This document shows, piece after piece, positions 17,134 to 25,050 of a stretch of DNA of 64,000 bases. The translations under genes were made by a program, and so were the position numbers. The notes beneath the pieces were generated by a model, which did not search any database, was not told where the DNA came from, and worked only from the letters and a program-made list of their open reading frames with translations. The number at the start of each line of letters is the position of its first letter. The stretch's first letter is position 1. Source of the stretch: Dysgonamonadaceae bacterium (lineage in GTDB: Bacteria; Bacteroidota; Bacteroidia; Bacteroidales; Dysgonomonadaceae); NCBI GenBank assembly GCA_031254645.1, contig JAIRUA010000012.1, positions 248,001 to 312,000 of the forward strand, given 5' to 3'.

Positions 17134-18891
17134 ATGAAGACATTCGAAGAACTTGGAGTTGCCCCAAAAATTGTAGAGGCAATCCAAGAAATGGGCTTTG
17201 AACAGCCTATGCCCGTGCAAGCGGAAGTGATTCCGCAATTGCTCGCCAACACGCAAGACATCATCGCACTTGCACAAACCGGAACAGGAAAAACTGCCGC
17301 TTTCGGTATTCCCATTATTCAAAAAACAGATGTGAAACTTCGTGCACCGCAAACGTTAATTCTTTGCCCTACACGCGAATTGTGTTTGCAAATAGCGGGC
17401 GATTTGACCGATTTTTCAAAATACGTGGACGATATCAAAATCCTTCCCGTATATGGCGGATCGAGTATCGAAAGCCAAATTCGCACTCTCAAACGAGGTG
17501 TACAAATCATCGTTGCCACACCCGGACGGCTCATTGACTTGATAAATCGAAAAGTAGTTTCGCTCGACAACGTACACACCGTAGTACTCGACGAAGCCGA
17601 TGAGATGCTCAATATGGGTTTCACCGAAAGCATCGACGAAATCCTTTCGCGCGTGCCCGAAACGCGTAGTATGTTGCTTTTTTCGGCAACAATGCCAAAA
17701 GAAATTTCGCGGATTACGAAAAAATATATGGGTAAACCGGTGGAAGTCACCATCGGACGAAAAAATGAAGGTGCACAAAACGTGAAACACCAGTATTTTC
17801 TTGTTCACGCAAAAGATAAATACCTTGCATTGAAACGAATAGTGGATTATTATCCAAACGTTTACGGAATCGTATTTTGTCGTACGCGTAAAGAAACGCA
17901 AGAAATTGCCGACAAACTGATGCAAGACGGATACGACGCCGACTCACTACACGGCGACCTCTCGCAAGCACAACGCGATTATGTGATGAACAAATTTCGC
18001 CAACGCAATCTGCAAATACTCGTAGCCACCGATGTTGCCGCTCGCGGATTAGACGTTGATGACGTTACGCACGTGATAAACTACGGTTTACCCGATGATT
18101 TCGAAATATATACACACCGAAGCGGACGTACCGGTCGCGCTGGAAAAACCGGAACATCAATCTCTATCATTCACATTAAAGAAAAGGGGAAAATTGCGCA
18201 GATCGAAAAACTTATCAACAAAAAATTTGAAAAGCGCGAAGTGCCCAAAGGCGATGTCATTTGCGAAAAACAACTTTTTAATTTCGTTGATAAAATTGAA
18301 AAAGTAAAGGTAAACGAGGAAGAAATCGCACGACTTTTGCCTTCTATTTTCCGAAAATTAGATTGGTTAGACAAAGAAGACATTATCAAGCGCATGGTTT
18401 CGCTCGAATTTAATCGCCTGATTGAGTATTACCAAGCAGCACAAGAAATTGAAGAGCCGTCCGAAAATCGTTCACGCAAAGACCGCAATAGTGGCGAAAA
18501 ATTTGAACGTAGCGGAAAATTTGACAGAGATAAAGGAGGCGTACGCAAAGCGGAAAAAGGTTATGCCCGTATTTTCATTAATCTGGGAAAAACCGATGGC
18601 GCAAATCCTGCCAACTTAATGGGATTCGTAAACGATCACGTGCCCGGAAAAGTTCGTATCGGACGTATTGATTTAATGCAAAATTTCTCGTTTTTTGAAG
18701 TTCCTGAGGGTGATGCCCGTGCGGTAGTAAAATCGTTCAAAGGATTGTACGTAGATGAGCGCAAACTTGTGGTAGAGATTGCGCAAGATACTCCGCAAAA
18801 TGGCGATAGGAAAAAGAAAGAAGATACTCCGTTTTGGAAAAAAGAGGATGGGGGATTTGGTAAGAAAAAAGGTGGAAAGAAGAAATTTTAA
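17134..18891 (+). CDS. DEAD-box ATP-dependent RNA helicase (DeaD/CsdA-like)
   Basis: A 585-residue helicase. Q motif: FEELGVAPKIVEAIQEMGFEQPMPVQ. Then AQTGTGKT (motif I), PTRELCLQI, DEAD (motif II), SAT (III), HRSGRTGRAG (VI). The DbpA-type RNA-binding domain at about 470-550 (YARIFINLGKTDGANPANLM) and a Lys/Gly-rich tail place it in the DeaD group, which unwinds rRNA and mRNA structure in ribosome assembly and in the cold. A long leader precedes it and a strong hairpin terminator follows, so it is probably monocistronic. Confidence 0.93.
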   Translation: MKTFEELGVAPKIVEAIQEMGFEQPMPVQAEVIPQLLANTQDIIALAQTGTGKTAAFGIPIIQKTDVKLRAPQTLILCPTRELCLQIAGDLTDFSKYVDDIKILPVYGGSSIESQIRTLKRGVQIIVATPGRLIDLINRKVVSLDNVHTVVLDEADEMLNMGFTESIDEILSRVPETRSMLLFSATMPKEISRITKKYMGKPVEVTIGRKNEGAQNVKHQYFLVHAKDKYLALKRIVDYYPNVYGIVFCRTRKETQEIADKLMQDGYDADSLHGDLSQAQRDYVMNKFRQRNLQILVATDVAARGLDVDDVTHVINYGLPDDFEIYTHRSGRTGRAGKTGTSISIIHIKEKGKIAQIEKLINKKFEKREVPKGDVICEKQLFNFVDKIEKVKVNEEEIARLLPSIFRKLDWLDKEDIIKRMVSLEFNRLIEYYQAAQEIEEPSENRSRKDRNSGEKFERSGKFDRDKGGVRKAEKGYARIFINLGKTDGANPANLMGFVNDHVPGKVRIGRIDLMQNFSFFEVPEGDARAVVKSFKGLYVDERKLVVEIAQDTPQNGDRKKKEDTPFWKKEDGGFGKKKGGKKKF

Positions 18892-18911
18892 CTGATACTC
18901 AAATAGAAATT

Positions 18912-18950
18912 AATCCCAACTTAATTATTTCAAATAAGTTGGGATTTTTT
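18912..18950. terminator. Intrinsic terminator after DEAD-box helicase
   Basis: A 12-base-pair perfect stem (AATCCCAACTTA / TAAGTTGGGATT) with an 11-base loop, followed by TTTTTT. The gene downstream is convergent, so it may serve both directions. Confidence 0.9.
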
Positions 18951-18969
18951 AATTACGAATAGATAAAAA

Positions 18970-19290
18970 TTATCTTTCATTTAATGGAACAAGATACTTC
19001 GTTGTTGTTGGTGTATAAATTCCAAACGTAAGACTACTCAACAAACCATCAACAAATGTATGAGTGGTTTTTGTTGTGTAATTTCGTGCATCGCTAACTG
19101 AATTTTTGGCTTCTTGACTTGCGCTACTAAGTGGTAGCAATCCCCACAATAAAATGTGATTTTTCCTTGAAGCCACTTCAACTTGTGGCGTGTTGTCTGT
19201 TACATTACCGTGAAACACCCTTGATGTGTAACAAGATGTTGCTAGAAAACAAACTAACAACAGTGCTGCAAATAATCTCAATTTACTCAT
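18970..19290 (-). CDS. Bor-like lipoprotein
   Basis: 106 residues from the ATG at 19290, with a lipoprotein signal (MSKLRLFAALLLVCFLATSC). The mature part follows the pattern of phage lambda Bor and its relatives. A short beta start with ASRKNHILLWGLLP takes the place of Bor's THHFFVSGI. TFVDGLLSSLTFGIYTP is almost the Bor motif TFVNGLLGFITLGIYTP. Bor is a surface lipoprotein linked to serum resistance in E. coli; whether this one does anything similar is unknown. The in-frame start at 19323 lies inside the TATTTTTG promoter element and was rejected. Confidence 0.75.
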   Translation of the reverse strand: MSKLRLFAALLLVCFLATSCYTSRVFHGNVTDNTPQVEVASRKNHILLWGLLPLSSASQEAKNSVSDARNYTTKTTHTFVDGLLSSLTFGIYTPTTTKYLVPLNER

Positions 19291-19320
19291 AACTGTAAAA
19301 TTTTTTGTGTATTTTACCCT

Positions 19321-19328
19321 CAAAAATA
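19321..19328 (-). promoter_or_regulatory. Possible -7 promoter element for Bor-like gene
   Basis: TATTTTTG on the minus strand, 30 bases before the ATG at 19290. If real, the Bor-like gene is independent of the structured RNA upstream. Confidence 0.4.
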
Positions 19329-19344
19329 CAGATTAGAGTATTTT

Positions 19345-19431
19345 GTAATAAAATAAAAAGCGTGAGGGCTATTAGCTTATTCTTGTAAGAGGCTCTCGTA
19401 AACCCGTAGCAAATAAGCAATAGCCCCACGC
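19345..19431 (-). terminator. Long terminator hairpin at the end of the candidate RNA
   Basis: On the minus strand, GCGTGGGGCTATTGCTTATT (19431-19412) pairs with AATAAGC-TAATAGCCC-TCACGC (19381-19360), 20 base pairs with two bulged bases. CTTTTTATTTTATT follows. The 30-base loop is itself complementary to an upstream part of the same transcript. Confidence 0.7.
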
Positions 19432-19572
19432 CTAATATACATTAGGAATGAGGCGTCTTGACTTATTACCCTGCTACTTTGAAACTTACGAGATTTCTTA
19501 CAAGGGATAATATCTAAAACGCTTTCGTTTTGTAAAATATTTTTTCAACTATCAAAGCATTGATAGTTAGAA
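19345..19572 (-). ncRNA. Candidate structured small RNA or leader/attenuator
   Basis: No ORF occupies this stretch, yet the minus strand has a promoter-like TATCTTTG (19579-19586), about 220 bases rich in pairing, and a strong terminator. Hairpins in order: 19568-19547 (AACTATCAA/TTGATAGTT), 19531-19516 (AAAACG-AAAG-CGTTTT) and 19446-19431 (CCTAAT/ATTAGG). The last competes with ACGCCT/AGGCGT (19456-19451 with 19433-19428). A 17-bp long-range pairing joins 19504-19486 with 19401-19382, in the terminator loop. It could be a 6S-like or other sRNA, or a conditional terminator for the Bor-like gene 55 bases downstream. I cannot name the family. Confidence 0.5.
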
Positions 19573-19578
19573 TCGCGA

Positions 19579-19586
19579 CAAAGATA
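19579..19586 (-). promoter_or_regulatory. Bacteroidota -7 promoter element for candidate RNA
   Basis: TATCTTTG on the minus strand, followed about seven bases later by the first hairpin of the candidate RNA. Confidence 0.5.
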
Positions 19587-19648
19587 GTAAAGATTTGTAA
19601 ATGAAAAAAGAAAATCATTATTTATTTGTAGGCATCAATAATAAATCC

Positions 19649-19656
19649 TACTTTTG
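19649..19656 (+). promoter_or_regulatory. Bacteroidota -7 promoter element for second toxin-antitoxin pair
   Basis: TACTTTTG, 33 bases before the antitoxin ATG at 19689. An in-frame TTG at 19665 is too close to the expected transcript start. Confidence 0.55.
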
Positions 19657-19688
19657 ACACCAAGTTGGTACACATCAAAACAAATGAT

Positions 19689-19949
19689 ATGTTAGTAATA
19701 AGTACAAGAGAGTTTCGAGAAAAACAGGGTATTTATCTCGGAATGGCAAAAAACGGTGAAGATATTATTTTGAAATCGAGAGAGAATGGTAGTTTCAAAC
19801 TCATTCCTGTATCGGAAAACGATATGATAGTTGAGAAAGACTATTATTTGAAACCCGATGCAGACCTCGCTAGGGCAATAAGTGTTGAAGAGTTTAGAGA
19901 AGGGGCAATAGACCATATTCGTGAGTTATTTAGACAAAGAGCAAAATGA
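19689..19949 (+). CDS. Phd/YefM-like antitoxin
   Basis: 86 residues from the ATG at 19689 (MLVISTREFREKQGIYLGMA). The STREFREKQ-Y-A-NGEDIIL pattern is the N-terminal DNA-binding fold of Phd/YefM-type antitoxins as found in Bacteroidales. The acidic C-terminal part (SVEEFREGAIDHIRELFR) would bind the toxin. It overlaps the toxin gene by 4 bases (ATGA). The reading frame is intact even though its toxin partner is frameshifted. Confidence 0.75.
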   Translation: MLVISTREFREKQGIYLGMAKNGEDIILKSRENGSFKLIPVSENDMIVEKDYYLKPDADLARAISVEEFREGAIDHIRELFRQRAK

Positions 19950-20274
19950 AAATATCCTTTCTTCCCGAAGCACTAAGCTACTTCAATGAGTTGTCTGAAA
20001 TATTGTACGAAAAGGAATATTGTGGATTTGAATATGCTGCAGTTGAATATGTTGATAACTTGATAGACGAAATAAAAGCAAGTCTTCCAAATCGTCAAAA
20101 CGAATTGCACCACTCTACTTTTAAAGATACGGAAAGAATATGTTTTATTCTGTCTTTTGGACAAATAAACATACTCAATGGTATGTTTTCTTCAATATCT
20201 ACGAAGTTAAAAATGAATTGATTTATTTGGTGCGATATGTCAGCAATAACCACGTAGCCGCAAAACACTTATAA
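19946..20274 (+). pseudogene. RelE/ParE-family toxin broken by a frameshift
   Basis: The first frame begins MKISFLPEALSYFNELSEIL, a normal toxin N-terminus, and reads up to STFK near 20120, then continues as nonsense to a stop at 20221. From about 20121 the -1 frame gives RYGKNMFYSVFWTNKHTQWY and then FFNIYE, ending VRYVSNNHVAAKHL with TAA at 20272-20274. That is exactly the expected C-terminal half of this toxin family. One lost A in the AAA at the joint would explain it. A TAA just upstream in the second frame argues against programmed slippage. It is either a real inactivation or a sequencing/assembly error. Confidence 0.8.
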
Positions 20275-20281
20275 TCTAAAT

Positions 20282-20312
20282 AAAACGGCTGTTCAAACTG
20301 AACAGCCGTTTT
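20282..20312. terminator. Bidirectional intrinsic terminator
   Basis: A perfect 14-base-pair stem AAAACGGCTGTTCA / TGAACAGCCGTTTT with a 3-base loop, T-rich on both sides, between the convergent toxin and deoC genes. Confidence 0.92.
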
Positions 20313-20317
20313 TATCT

Positions 20318-21214
20318 TTAATACGCAGAATTAGAACTCAATAGAGTAGGGGATTCACCACTAATTTTCCCCAACAAACTATCCGTCAATCTACTCGCAC
20401 CTACACGAAATAACGTATTATCACACCACGATTCGCCCAAAATTTCTTTCACAATCGTATAATATTTCACTGCATCTTCGGGTGTAGCCACGCCGCCTGA
20501 CACCTTAAAACCGACTTTCTTGCCCGTTTTTCCGTAATACGATTTAATCGCCTGACACATCACATAAGCCGCTTCGGGCGTAGCACCCTCATACACTTTT
20601 CCGGTCGAAGTTTTCAAGAAATCGGCGCCACTGTAAATTGAAAATACCGATGCTCTATGAATGTTTTCGGCAGACTTCAATGCGCCCGTTTCGAGAATCA
20701 CTTTCAATTGCGCATCGCGACACGCTTGTTTGATTTCGTATAATTCTTCGCACATTTCTTCATATTCTTCGCTCAAAAACATTCCGATGTTGATAACCAC
20801 GTCAATTTCGTTCGCGCCATCGGTAACGGCAAGTGCGGTTTCGGCGATTTTTATTTCCGTAAATGTTTGCGATGATGGAAATCCTGCTGATACACAAGCG
20901 ATTTTTACATCAGCCGTAAGGGCTTCTTTTACTGTAGCGGCAAAATTTGGAAATACGCAAATGGCAGCCACATTTTCTACTTCGGGATTTATGTCGTCGA
21001 AAGCGTTCACACGCTCGGTAAATTTCCACACATCATCTTTCGTGTCGGTGGTATTGAGCGTAGTAAGGTCGATGCAACTGTACAGCTTTTTAAAAACTTC
21101 TTGTGTATTGTTTTCGTAGAATTTCTCGCTGATAATTTTGTTTACCTTTTCTGTAACTTGCTCGTCTGTGAGCGCAAAAGGATGGTTGCTAAGTGCTTGT
21201 AAATATTGATTCAT
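20318..21214 (-). CDS. deoC: Deoxyribose-phosphate aldolase
   Basis: A 298-residue class I aldolase that splits 2-deoxyribose 5-phosphate into glyceraldehyde 3-phosphate and acetaldehyde in nucleoside breakdown. DFLKTSTGK carries the Schiff-base lysine, and KVGFKVSGGVATPEDAVKYY carries the second active-site lysine. VVINIGMFLSEEYE corresponds to the family's DxVxNxG region. The protein is longer at the N-terminus than E. coli DeoC, as is usual in this phylum. It is the last gene of the mnmG-apt-uvrC-dtd-mazG-deoC block and is followed by a strong terminator. Confidence 0.95.
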   Translation of the reverse strand: MNQYLQALSNHPFALTDEQVTEKVNKIISEKFYENNTQEVFKKLYSCIDLTTLNTTDTKDDVWKFTERVNAFDDINPEVENVAAICVFPNFAATVKEALTADVKIACVSAGFPSSQTFTEIKIAETALAVTDGANEIDVVINIGMFLSEEYEEMCEELYEIKQACRDAQLKVILETGALKSAENIHRASVFSIYSGADFLKTSTGKVYEGATPEAAYVMCQAIKSYYGKTGKKVGFKVSGGVATPEDAVKYYTIVKEILGESWCDNTLFRVGASRLTDSLLGKISGESPTLLSSNSAY

Positions 21215-21296
21215 TTTTTATAGATAAAAAACAATGAGATGAAAGATGAGAGACTTTTTCTTTGTCTGAAAGTCTTATGCTCTTTTATCTAAATGT

Positions 21297-21623
21297 TTAA
21301 ATTAATTTTTTGTTTTCTAAATGTCTTGTTTTATCTCTTTCTGTTTTCTTTTCGATATTTTTCTTCAAGGCTTCCTCTAAGTCTACGCCTGTTTGGTTGG
21401 CGAGACAAAGTAAAACCCACAACACGTCAGCCATTTCGTCGGCAATATTTTTCGATAAATCGGAGTTTTTGAACGATTGTTCGCCGTAAGTTCGTGCGAT
21501 GATGCAAGCAAGTTCGCCCACTTCTTCGGTCAAAATTGCCATATTTGTCAATTCGCTGAAATAGCGAACACCATATGTTTTTATCCACGTATCAACTTGC
21601 TGTTGAGCTTCTTGAATTGTCAT
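21297..21623 (-). CDS. MazG-like nucleotide pyrophosphohydrolase
   Basis: A 108-residue single-domain all-alpha NTP pyrophosphatase. The metal-binding motif is visible as TEEVGEL (E-E-x-x-E type) followed by DEMADVLWVLLCLANQ (the ExxD half). Such enzymes hydrolyse non-canonical or surplus dNTPs to monophosphates. It overlaps dtd by 4 bases at its start, so the two are translated together. Confidence 0.9.
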   Translation of the reverse strand: MTIQEAQQQVDTWIKTYGVRYFSELTNMAILTEEVGELACIIARTYGEQSFKNSDLSKNIADEMADVLWVLLCLANQTGVDLEEALKKNIEKKTERDKTRHLENKKLI

Positions 21624-22069
21624 TCTCTATTTTTTGAATCTATCCAAATCGTTACCGGACCGTCGTTTATCAGTTTCACTTGCATATTGGCGCCAAATTC
21701 GCCTGTTTGTACTTCTTTTCCAAGCATTTTCGATAATTTATTGCAAAAATGATTGTACAACGGGATAGAAATATCGGGTTTTGCTGAGCGAATATACGAC
21801 GGACGATTTCCTTTTTTCGTGCTTGCGTGCAGTGTAAATTGCGATACAACAAGTATTTCGCCGCCGATGTCGAGCACCGATTTGTTCATTACACCGTTTT
21901 CGTCGTCAAATATACGCAAATTAATTGTTTTTTTGCACAAAAAGTCAATATCTTCTTCGTTATCGTTTTCTTCGATACCGAGAAAGAGTAATAATCCGGT
22001 TTTTATGATGCTTTTTTCGCTACCGGATATTGTTACTGATGCTTGTAAGATGCGTTGAATTAATAATCG
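21620..22069 (-). CDS. dtd: D-aminoacyl-tRNA deacylase
   Basis: 149 residues from the ATG at 22069 (MRLLIQRILQASVTISG), which matches the usual DTD start. An upstream in-frame start at 22102 would overlap uvrC and add a foreign extension. Signature motifs: VVSQFTLHAS with the substrate-site SQFTL, and the C-terminal NDGPVTIW (NxGPVT type). The enzyme removes D-amino acids mischarged on tRNA. It lies 11 bases after uvrC. Confidence 0.95.
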   Translation of the reverse strand, partial: RLLIQRILQASVTISGSEKSIIKTGLLLFLGIEENDNEEDIDFLCKKTINLRIFDDENGVMNKSVLDIGGEILVVSQFTLHASTKKGNRPSYIRSAKPDISIPLYNHFCNKLSKMLGKEVQTGEFGANMQVKLINDGPVTIWIDSKNRE

Positions 22070-22080
22070 CATAACCTTAT

Positions 22081-23871
22081 TTACGATTTTAGATATTTCC
22101 AAATAATTTCTCCCTTACTATTTCCCACAACATTTTTTATTTCCTCCTCGCTTGCTTCTTTCATTCGTTTGATACTTTTGAAATGGGCAAGAAGTTTCTT
22201 TTTCGTCTCGTTGCCGATTCCTTTAATTGAATCAAGTTCGGAAACGATTTGTGATTTGCTTCGCTTTTTTCTATGAAATGTTAAACCGAATCGATGTGCC
22301 TCGTCGCGAAGTTGCTGAATGAGTTTCAGCGTTTCCGAACTTTTGTCCAAATAGAGTGGGATAGGGTCTTCGGGGAAATAAATTTCTTCCAAACGCTTGG
22401 CGATACCGATAATGGCGATTTTGCCATAAAGTCCGATTTTCTGCAACGATTCTACGGCAGCGCTCAATTGACCCTTACCGCCGTCAATAACAATGAGTTG
22501 GGGCAAGGAAGAGGCTTCGTTGAGCACGCGAGAATAACGTCTTTCTATAATTTCGCGCATTGATGCGTAATCATCGGCTCCTACAACGCTCTTGACATTG
22601 AAATGTCGGTAGTCTTTTTTCGACGGTTTCGCTTTTTTGAAAACTACGCACGCCGCCACCGGATTTGTGCCTTGAATATTTGAATTATCGAAACATTCAA
22701 TTTGCAACGGAAGTTCTTTTAGTTGCAAATCTTTTTGTACGGTTTTCAAAATGCGTGTTGTCCGTTGTTCGGGGTTGAGCGTTTCCGCTTTTTTTAGTTT
22801 GTCGATTTTATATTGCTTGACGTTTTTTTCGGACAATTCCAGTAATTTTCGTTTATCGCCTCGCTTCGGAATTGAAAATTCAACATTCGACAGGGAGAGT
22901 TCGGGAATAAACGGCACGATGATTTCACGCGATTCGCTGCTGAAACGTTGTTGCATTTCTATGATACCCATTCCAAGTAATACTTGTGGAGTTTCGTCTA
23001 ATTTTTTCTTATATTCAAACGTATATGCCTGAATAATAGCACCATTTATGATATGTAGATAATTGATATATGCCGAATTTTCGTCATCTTCATACCCAAA
23101 AACGTCAATATTATAGTTTATATTACTGACAACAAGTGATTTTTCTCGAAAGTTTTCTATTAAAAGATACTTTTCCTTGACTTTTTGGGCTTCCTCGAAA
23201 CGTAACTCTTTGGAAAGTTGTTGCATTTCATTGAGTAGCTGATTACCGACAATACTGACATTTCCTTTCAAGATTTCCGTGATTTCTTGAATATTTTTAT
23301 CGTAATCCGTCAATAATTGCAATCCTTCACAAGCACCCTGACATCGTTTGATGTGATATTGCAGACAGACATTGAATTTTCCGGTAGCGATTTTTTCGGG
23401 CGTAAGTTCCAGTCGACACGTGCGCACTTGGTACACTTTGCGAAAAATATCCATCAATGCGCGTATGGATTTTACCGACGTATAAGGTCCAAAATACTTT
23501 GAGCCGTCTTTCACAATATTTCGTGTTTGAAACACACGGGGAAAATATTCGTTTTTGATGACGATTGATGGGTATGTTTTGTCGTCTTTTAACTTCACGT
23601 TGTAGCGTGGTTGAAGCTCTTTGATAAGATTATTTTCGAGAATATACGACTCTTCTTCGTTGGCTACGATGATATATTTTATATCGTAAATATGACGAAC
23701 TAAAATGCGTGTTTTGGGATGTTCGTGTTCTTTTGTGAAGTATGACGAAACGCGCTTCTTCAAATCTTTGGCTTTACCCACATAGATGACTGTCCCTTTT
23801 TCGTTGAGAAATTGGTAACAGCCGGGTTGGTGGGGTAGGACGGAGAGGGTATGTTTTAGTTCGTCGGTCAT
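22081..23871 (-). CDS. uvrC: Excinuclease ABC subunit C
   Basis: A 596-residue protein of normal length. The N-terminal GIY-YIG nuclease reads GCYQFLNEKGTVIYVGKAKDLKKR. The cysteine/BH region contains CLQYHIKRCQGACEG. A UVR helix follows (LSKELRFEEAQKVKEKY). The RNase H-like 5' nuclease has CFDNSNIQGTNPVA and VIDGGKGQLSAA. Two C-terminal helix-hairpin-helix motifs include SIKGIGNETKKKLLAHFKS. It makes both incisions in nucleotide excision repair together with UvrB. Confidence 0.97.
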   Translation of the reverse strand: MTDELKHTLSVLPHQPGCYQFLNEKGTVIYVGKAKDLKKRVSSYFTKEHEHPKTRILVRHIYDIKYIIVANEEESYILENNLIKELQPRYNVKLKDDKTYPSIVIKNEYFPRVFQTRNIVKDGSKYFGPYTSVKSIRALMDIFRKVYQVRTCRLELTPEKIATGKFNVCLQYHIKRCQGACEGLQLLTDYDKNIQEITEILKGNVSIVGNQLLNEMQQLSKELRFEEAQKVKEKYLLIENFREKSLVVSNINYNIDVFGYEDDENSAYINYLHIINGAIIQAYTFEYKKKLDETPQVLLGMGIIEMQQRFSSESREIIVPFIPELSLSNVEFSIPKRGDKRKLLELSEKNVKQYKIDKLKKAETLNPEQRTTRILKTVQKDLQLKELPLQIECFDNSNIQGTNPVAACVVFKKAKPSKKDYRHFNVKSVVGADDYASMREIIERRYSRVLNEASSLPQLIVIDGGKGQLSAAVESLQKIGLYGKIAIIGIAKRLEEIYFPEDPIPLYLDKSSETLKLIQQLRDEAHRFGLTFHRKKRSKSQIVSELDSIKGIGNETKKKLLAHFKSIKRMKEASEEEIKNVVGNSKGEIIWKYLKS

Positions 23872-23930
23872 CTGAACTATGTCTGAACTATGATTTGGAA
23901 TGATTTATGTGATTAATATGATTGCTTTAT

Positions 23931-23962
23931 AATTAAGAAAATCACATAAATCATAGTTCAGA
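23931..23962. repeat. Direct repeat, left copy, bounding the GxxExxY gene
   Basis: AATTAAGAAAATCACATAAA then TCATAGTTCAGA. It aligns over about 33 bases with the sequence at 24370-24402. The same segment is also the right arm of an inverted repeat with 23883-23916 (CTGAACTATGATT ... TTATGTGATT). Confidence 0.7.
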
Positions 23963-24365
23963 ATTTATGTTTTTTGTTAGTTAATCTTCGAAAATTTAGG
24001 CTTGTTTCTCCAAAATTGATTAGTAAACCTATTTCCAAATTATATGCTTCTAAATAATTGATGGCTTGTGCGAAGTGAACATTTTCCAATTTTGTGATTG
24101 CTTTTAATTCTACCGAAATAGCCCCTTCTATCAAGAAATCTACTCGTCGCGTACCAATTTGTTTCTCTCTATAATAAATCGGCATTTCGTGTTCTCTGTG
24201 AAAATCTATTCCTGCCAAACTCATCTCAATTTCCAATGCTCGCTGATAAATCACTTCTTGAAAACCATTTCCCAGAATTTGATGTACGGTCATCGCACAG
24301 CCAATAATCTTTGAAGTCAGTTCCGAATATCTATACTCCTCCTTAATCATAGTCTGCGAAATCAT
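23958..24365 (-). CDS. GxxExxY family protein
   Basis: A 135-residue protein. LGNGFQEVIY is the GxxExxY signature that names the family. RVDFLIEGAISVELKAITKL resembles the core of PD-(D/E)XK nucleases (D-x-n-E-x-K), which is why a nuclease-like fold has been proposed; no function is established. The start could also be the ATG five codons in. The gene is bounded by imperfect direct repeats and separates uvrC from apt, genes usually adjacent in related genomes, so it looks like an inserted cassette. Confidence 0.85.
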   Translation of the reverse strand: MISQTMIKEEYRYSELTSKIIGCAMTVHQILGNGFQEVIYQRALEIEMSLAGIDFHREHEMPIYYREKQIGTRRVDFLIEGAISVELKAITKLENVHFAQAINYLEAYNLEIGLLINFGETSLNFRRLTNKKHKF

Positions 24366-24369
24366 ATTA

Positions 24370-24402
24370 AATCAAGAAAATCATTCAGAATCACAGTTCA
24401 GA
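24370..24402. repeat. Direct repeat, right copy, bounding the GxxExxY gene
   Basis: AATCAAGAAAATCATTCAGA then ATCACAGTTCAGA, alike in most positions to 23931-23962. Its right end covers the stop codon of apt. Confidence 0.7.
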
Positions 24403-24928
24403 TATCAAATTTCAACACCGAATCCACCTCCACATCTTTCGGAAAATATTGACGACCGTTCAACTCTTCCAATTCAATCAAGAAATTGATGTAAATCTTC
24501 TTCACACCGAGTTTTTTCACAAGATTGTAAGCCGCAATCATTGTTCCGCCTGTGGCTAATAAATCGTCGTGAATTAATACCACATCATCGGGTGAAAGCG
24601 AATCTTCGTGAATTTGGATTGTATCCACACCGTATTCTTTTTCGTAGCTCTCTTCGATGGTTATGTGTGGCAATTTGCCCGGTTTGCGAATGGGAATAAA
24701 CCCTGCATTAAGTCGCAATGCGAGGGCAGGTCCCATAAAAAAACCGCGCGATTCGATGCCGACAACTTTTGTGATGCCTTTGTTTTTGTATGCTTCGTAA
24801 AGTACATCTGAGAGTTCTTGCAAATGCTCGGGTGACTGGAATAGAGTAGTAATGTCCTTAAATTGTATTCCTGCGATTGGGAAATCGGGAATGTTGCGGA
24901 CGGCTTGTTTTAATGTTTGAATGCTCAT
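24398..24928 (-). CDS. apt: Adenine phosphoribosyltransferase
   Basis: A 176-residue purine salvage enzyme converting adenine and PRPP to AMP. VVGIESRGFFMGPALALRL and PIRKPGKLPH are Apt-specific. VVLIHDDLLATGGTM is the PRPP-binding loop; most type I PRTs read DDxxATGGT here, so it is intact. Length is normal. Its stop codon lies inside the repeat that bounds the GxxExxY insertion. The parS site lies upstream. Confidence 0.96.
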   Translation of the reverse strand: MSIQTLKQAVRNIPDFPIAGIQFKDITTLFQSPEHLQELSDVLYEAYKNKGITKVVGIESRGFFMGPALALRLNAGFIPIRKPGKLPHITIEESYEKEYGVDTIQIHEDSLSPDDVVLIHDDLLATGGTMIAAYNLVKKLGVKKIYINFLIELEELNGRQYFPKDVEVDSVLKFDI

Positions 24929-25050
24929 TTTTGTATAATTATTTTTTGAATTTTCATCTGTTTATTTTCTATTTTTTTCTGATGGTCAGATGGAACTCGC
25001 AACAAACATTTCTTCGTGTGACAAAAGATTGTCGTGCTCGTTTCATTGAA

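Noticed and set aside
16995..17201. 68-residue ORF overlapping the helicase start
   Set aside because: It lies in the leader and the wrong frame of the helicase gene, has no recognisable motif, and runs into conserved coding sequence.
19345..19572. tmRNA
   Set aside because: No tRNA-like acceptor end with CCA and no tag-peptide frame could be found on either strand.
20100..20140. Programmed -1 frameshifting in the toxin gene (TTT AAA at the joint)
   Set aside because: The -1 frame has TAA directly over the would-be slippery codon, so tandem slippage would end translation. A lost base explains the data better.
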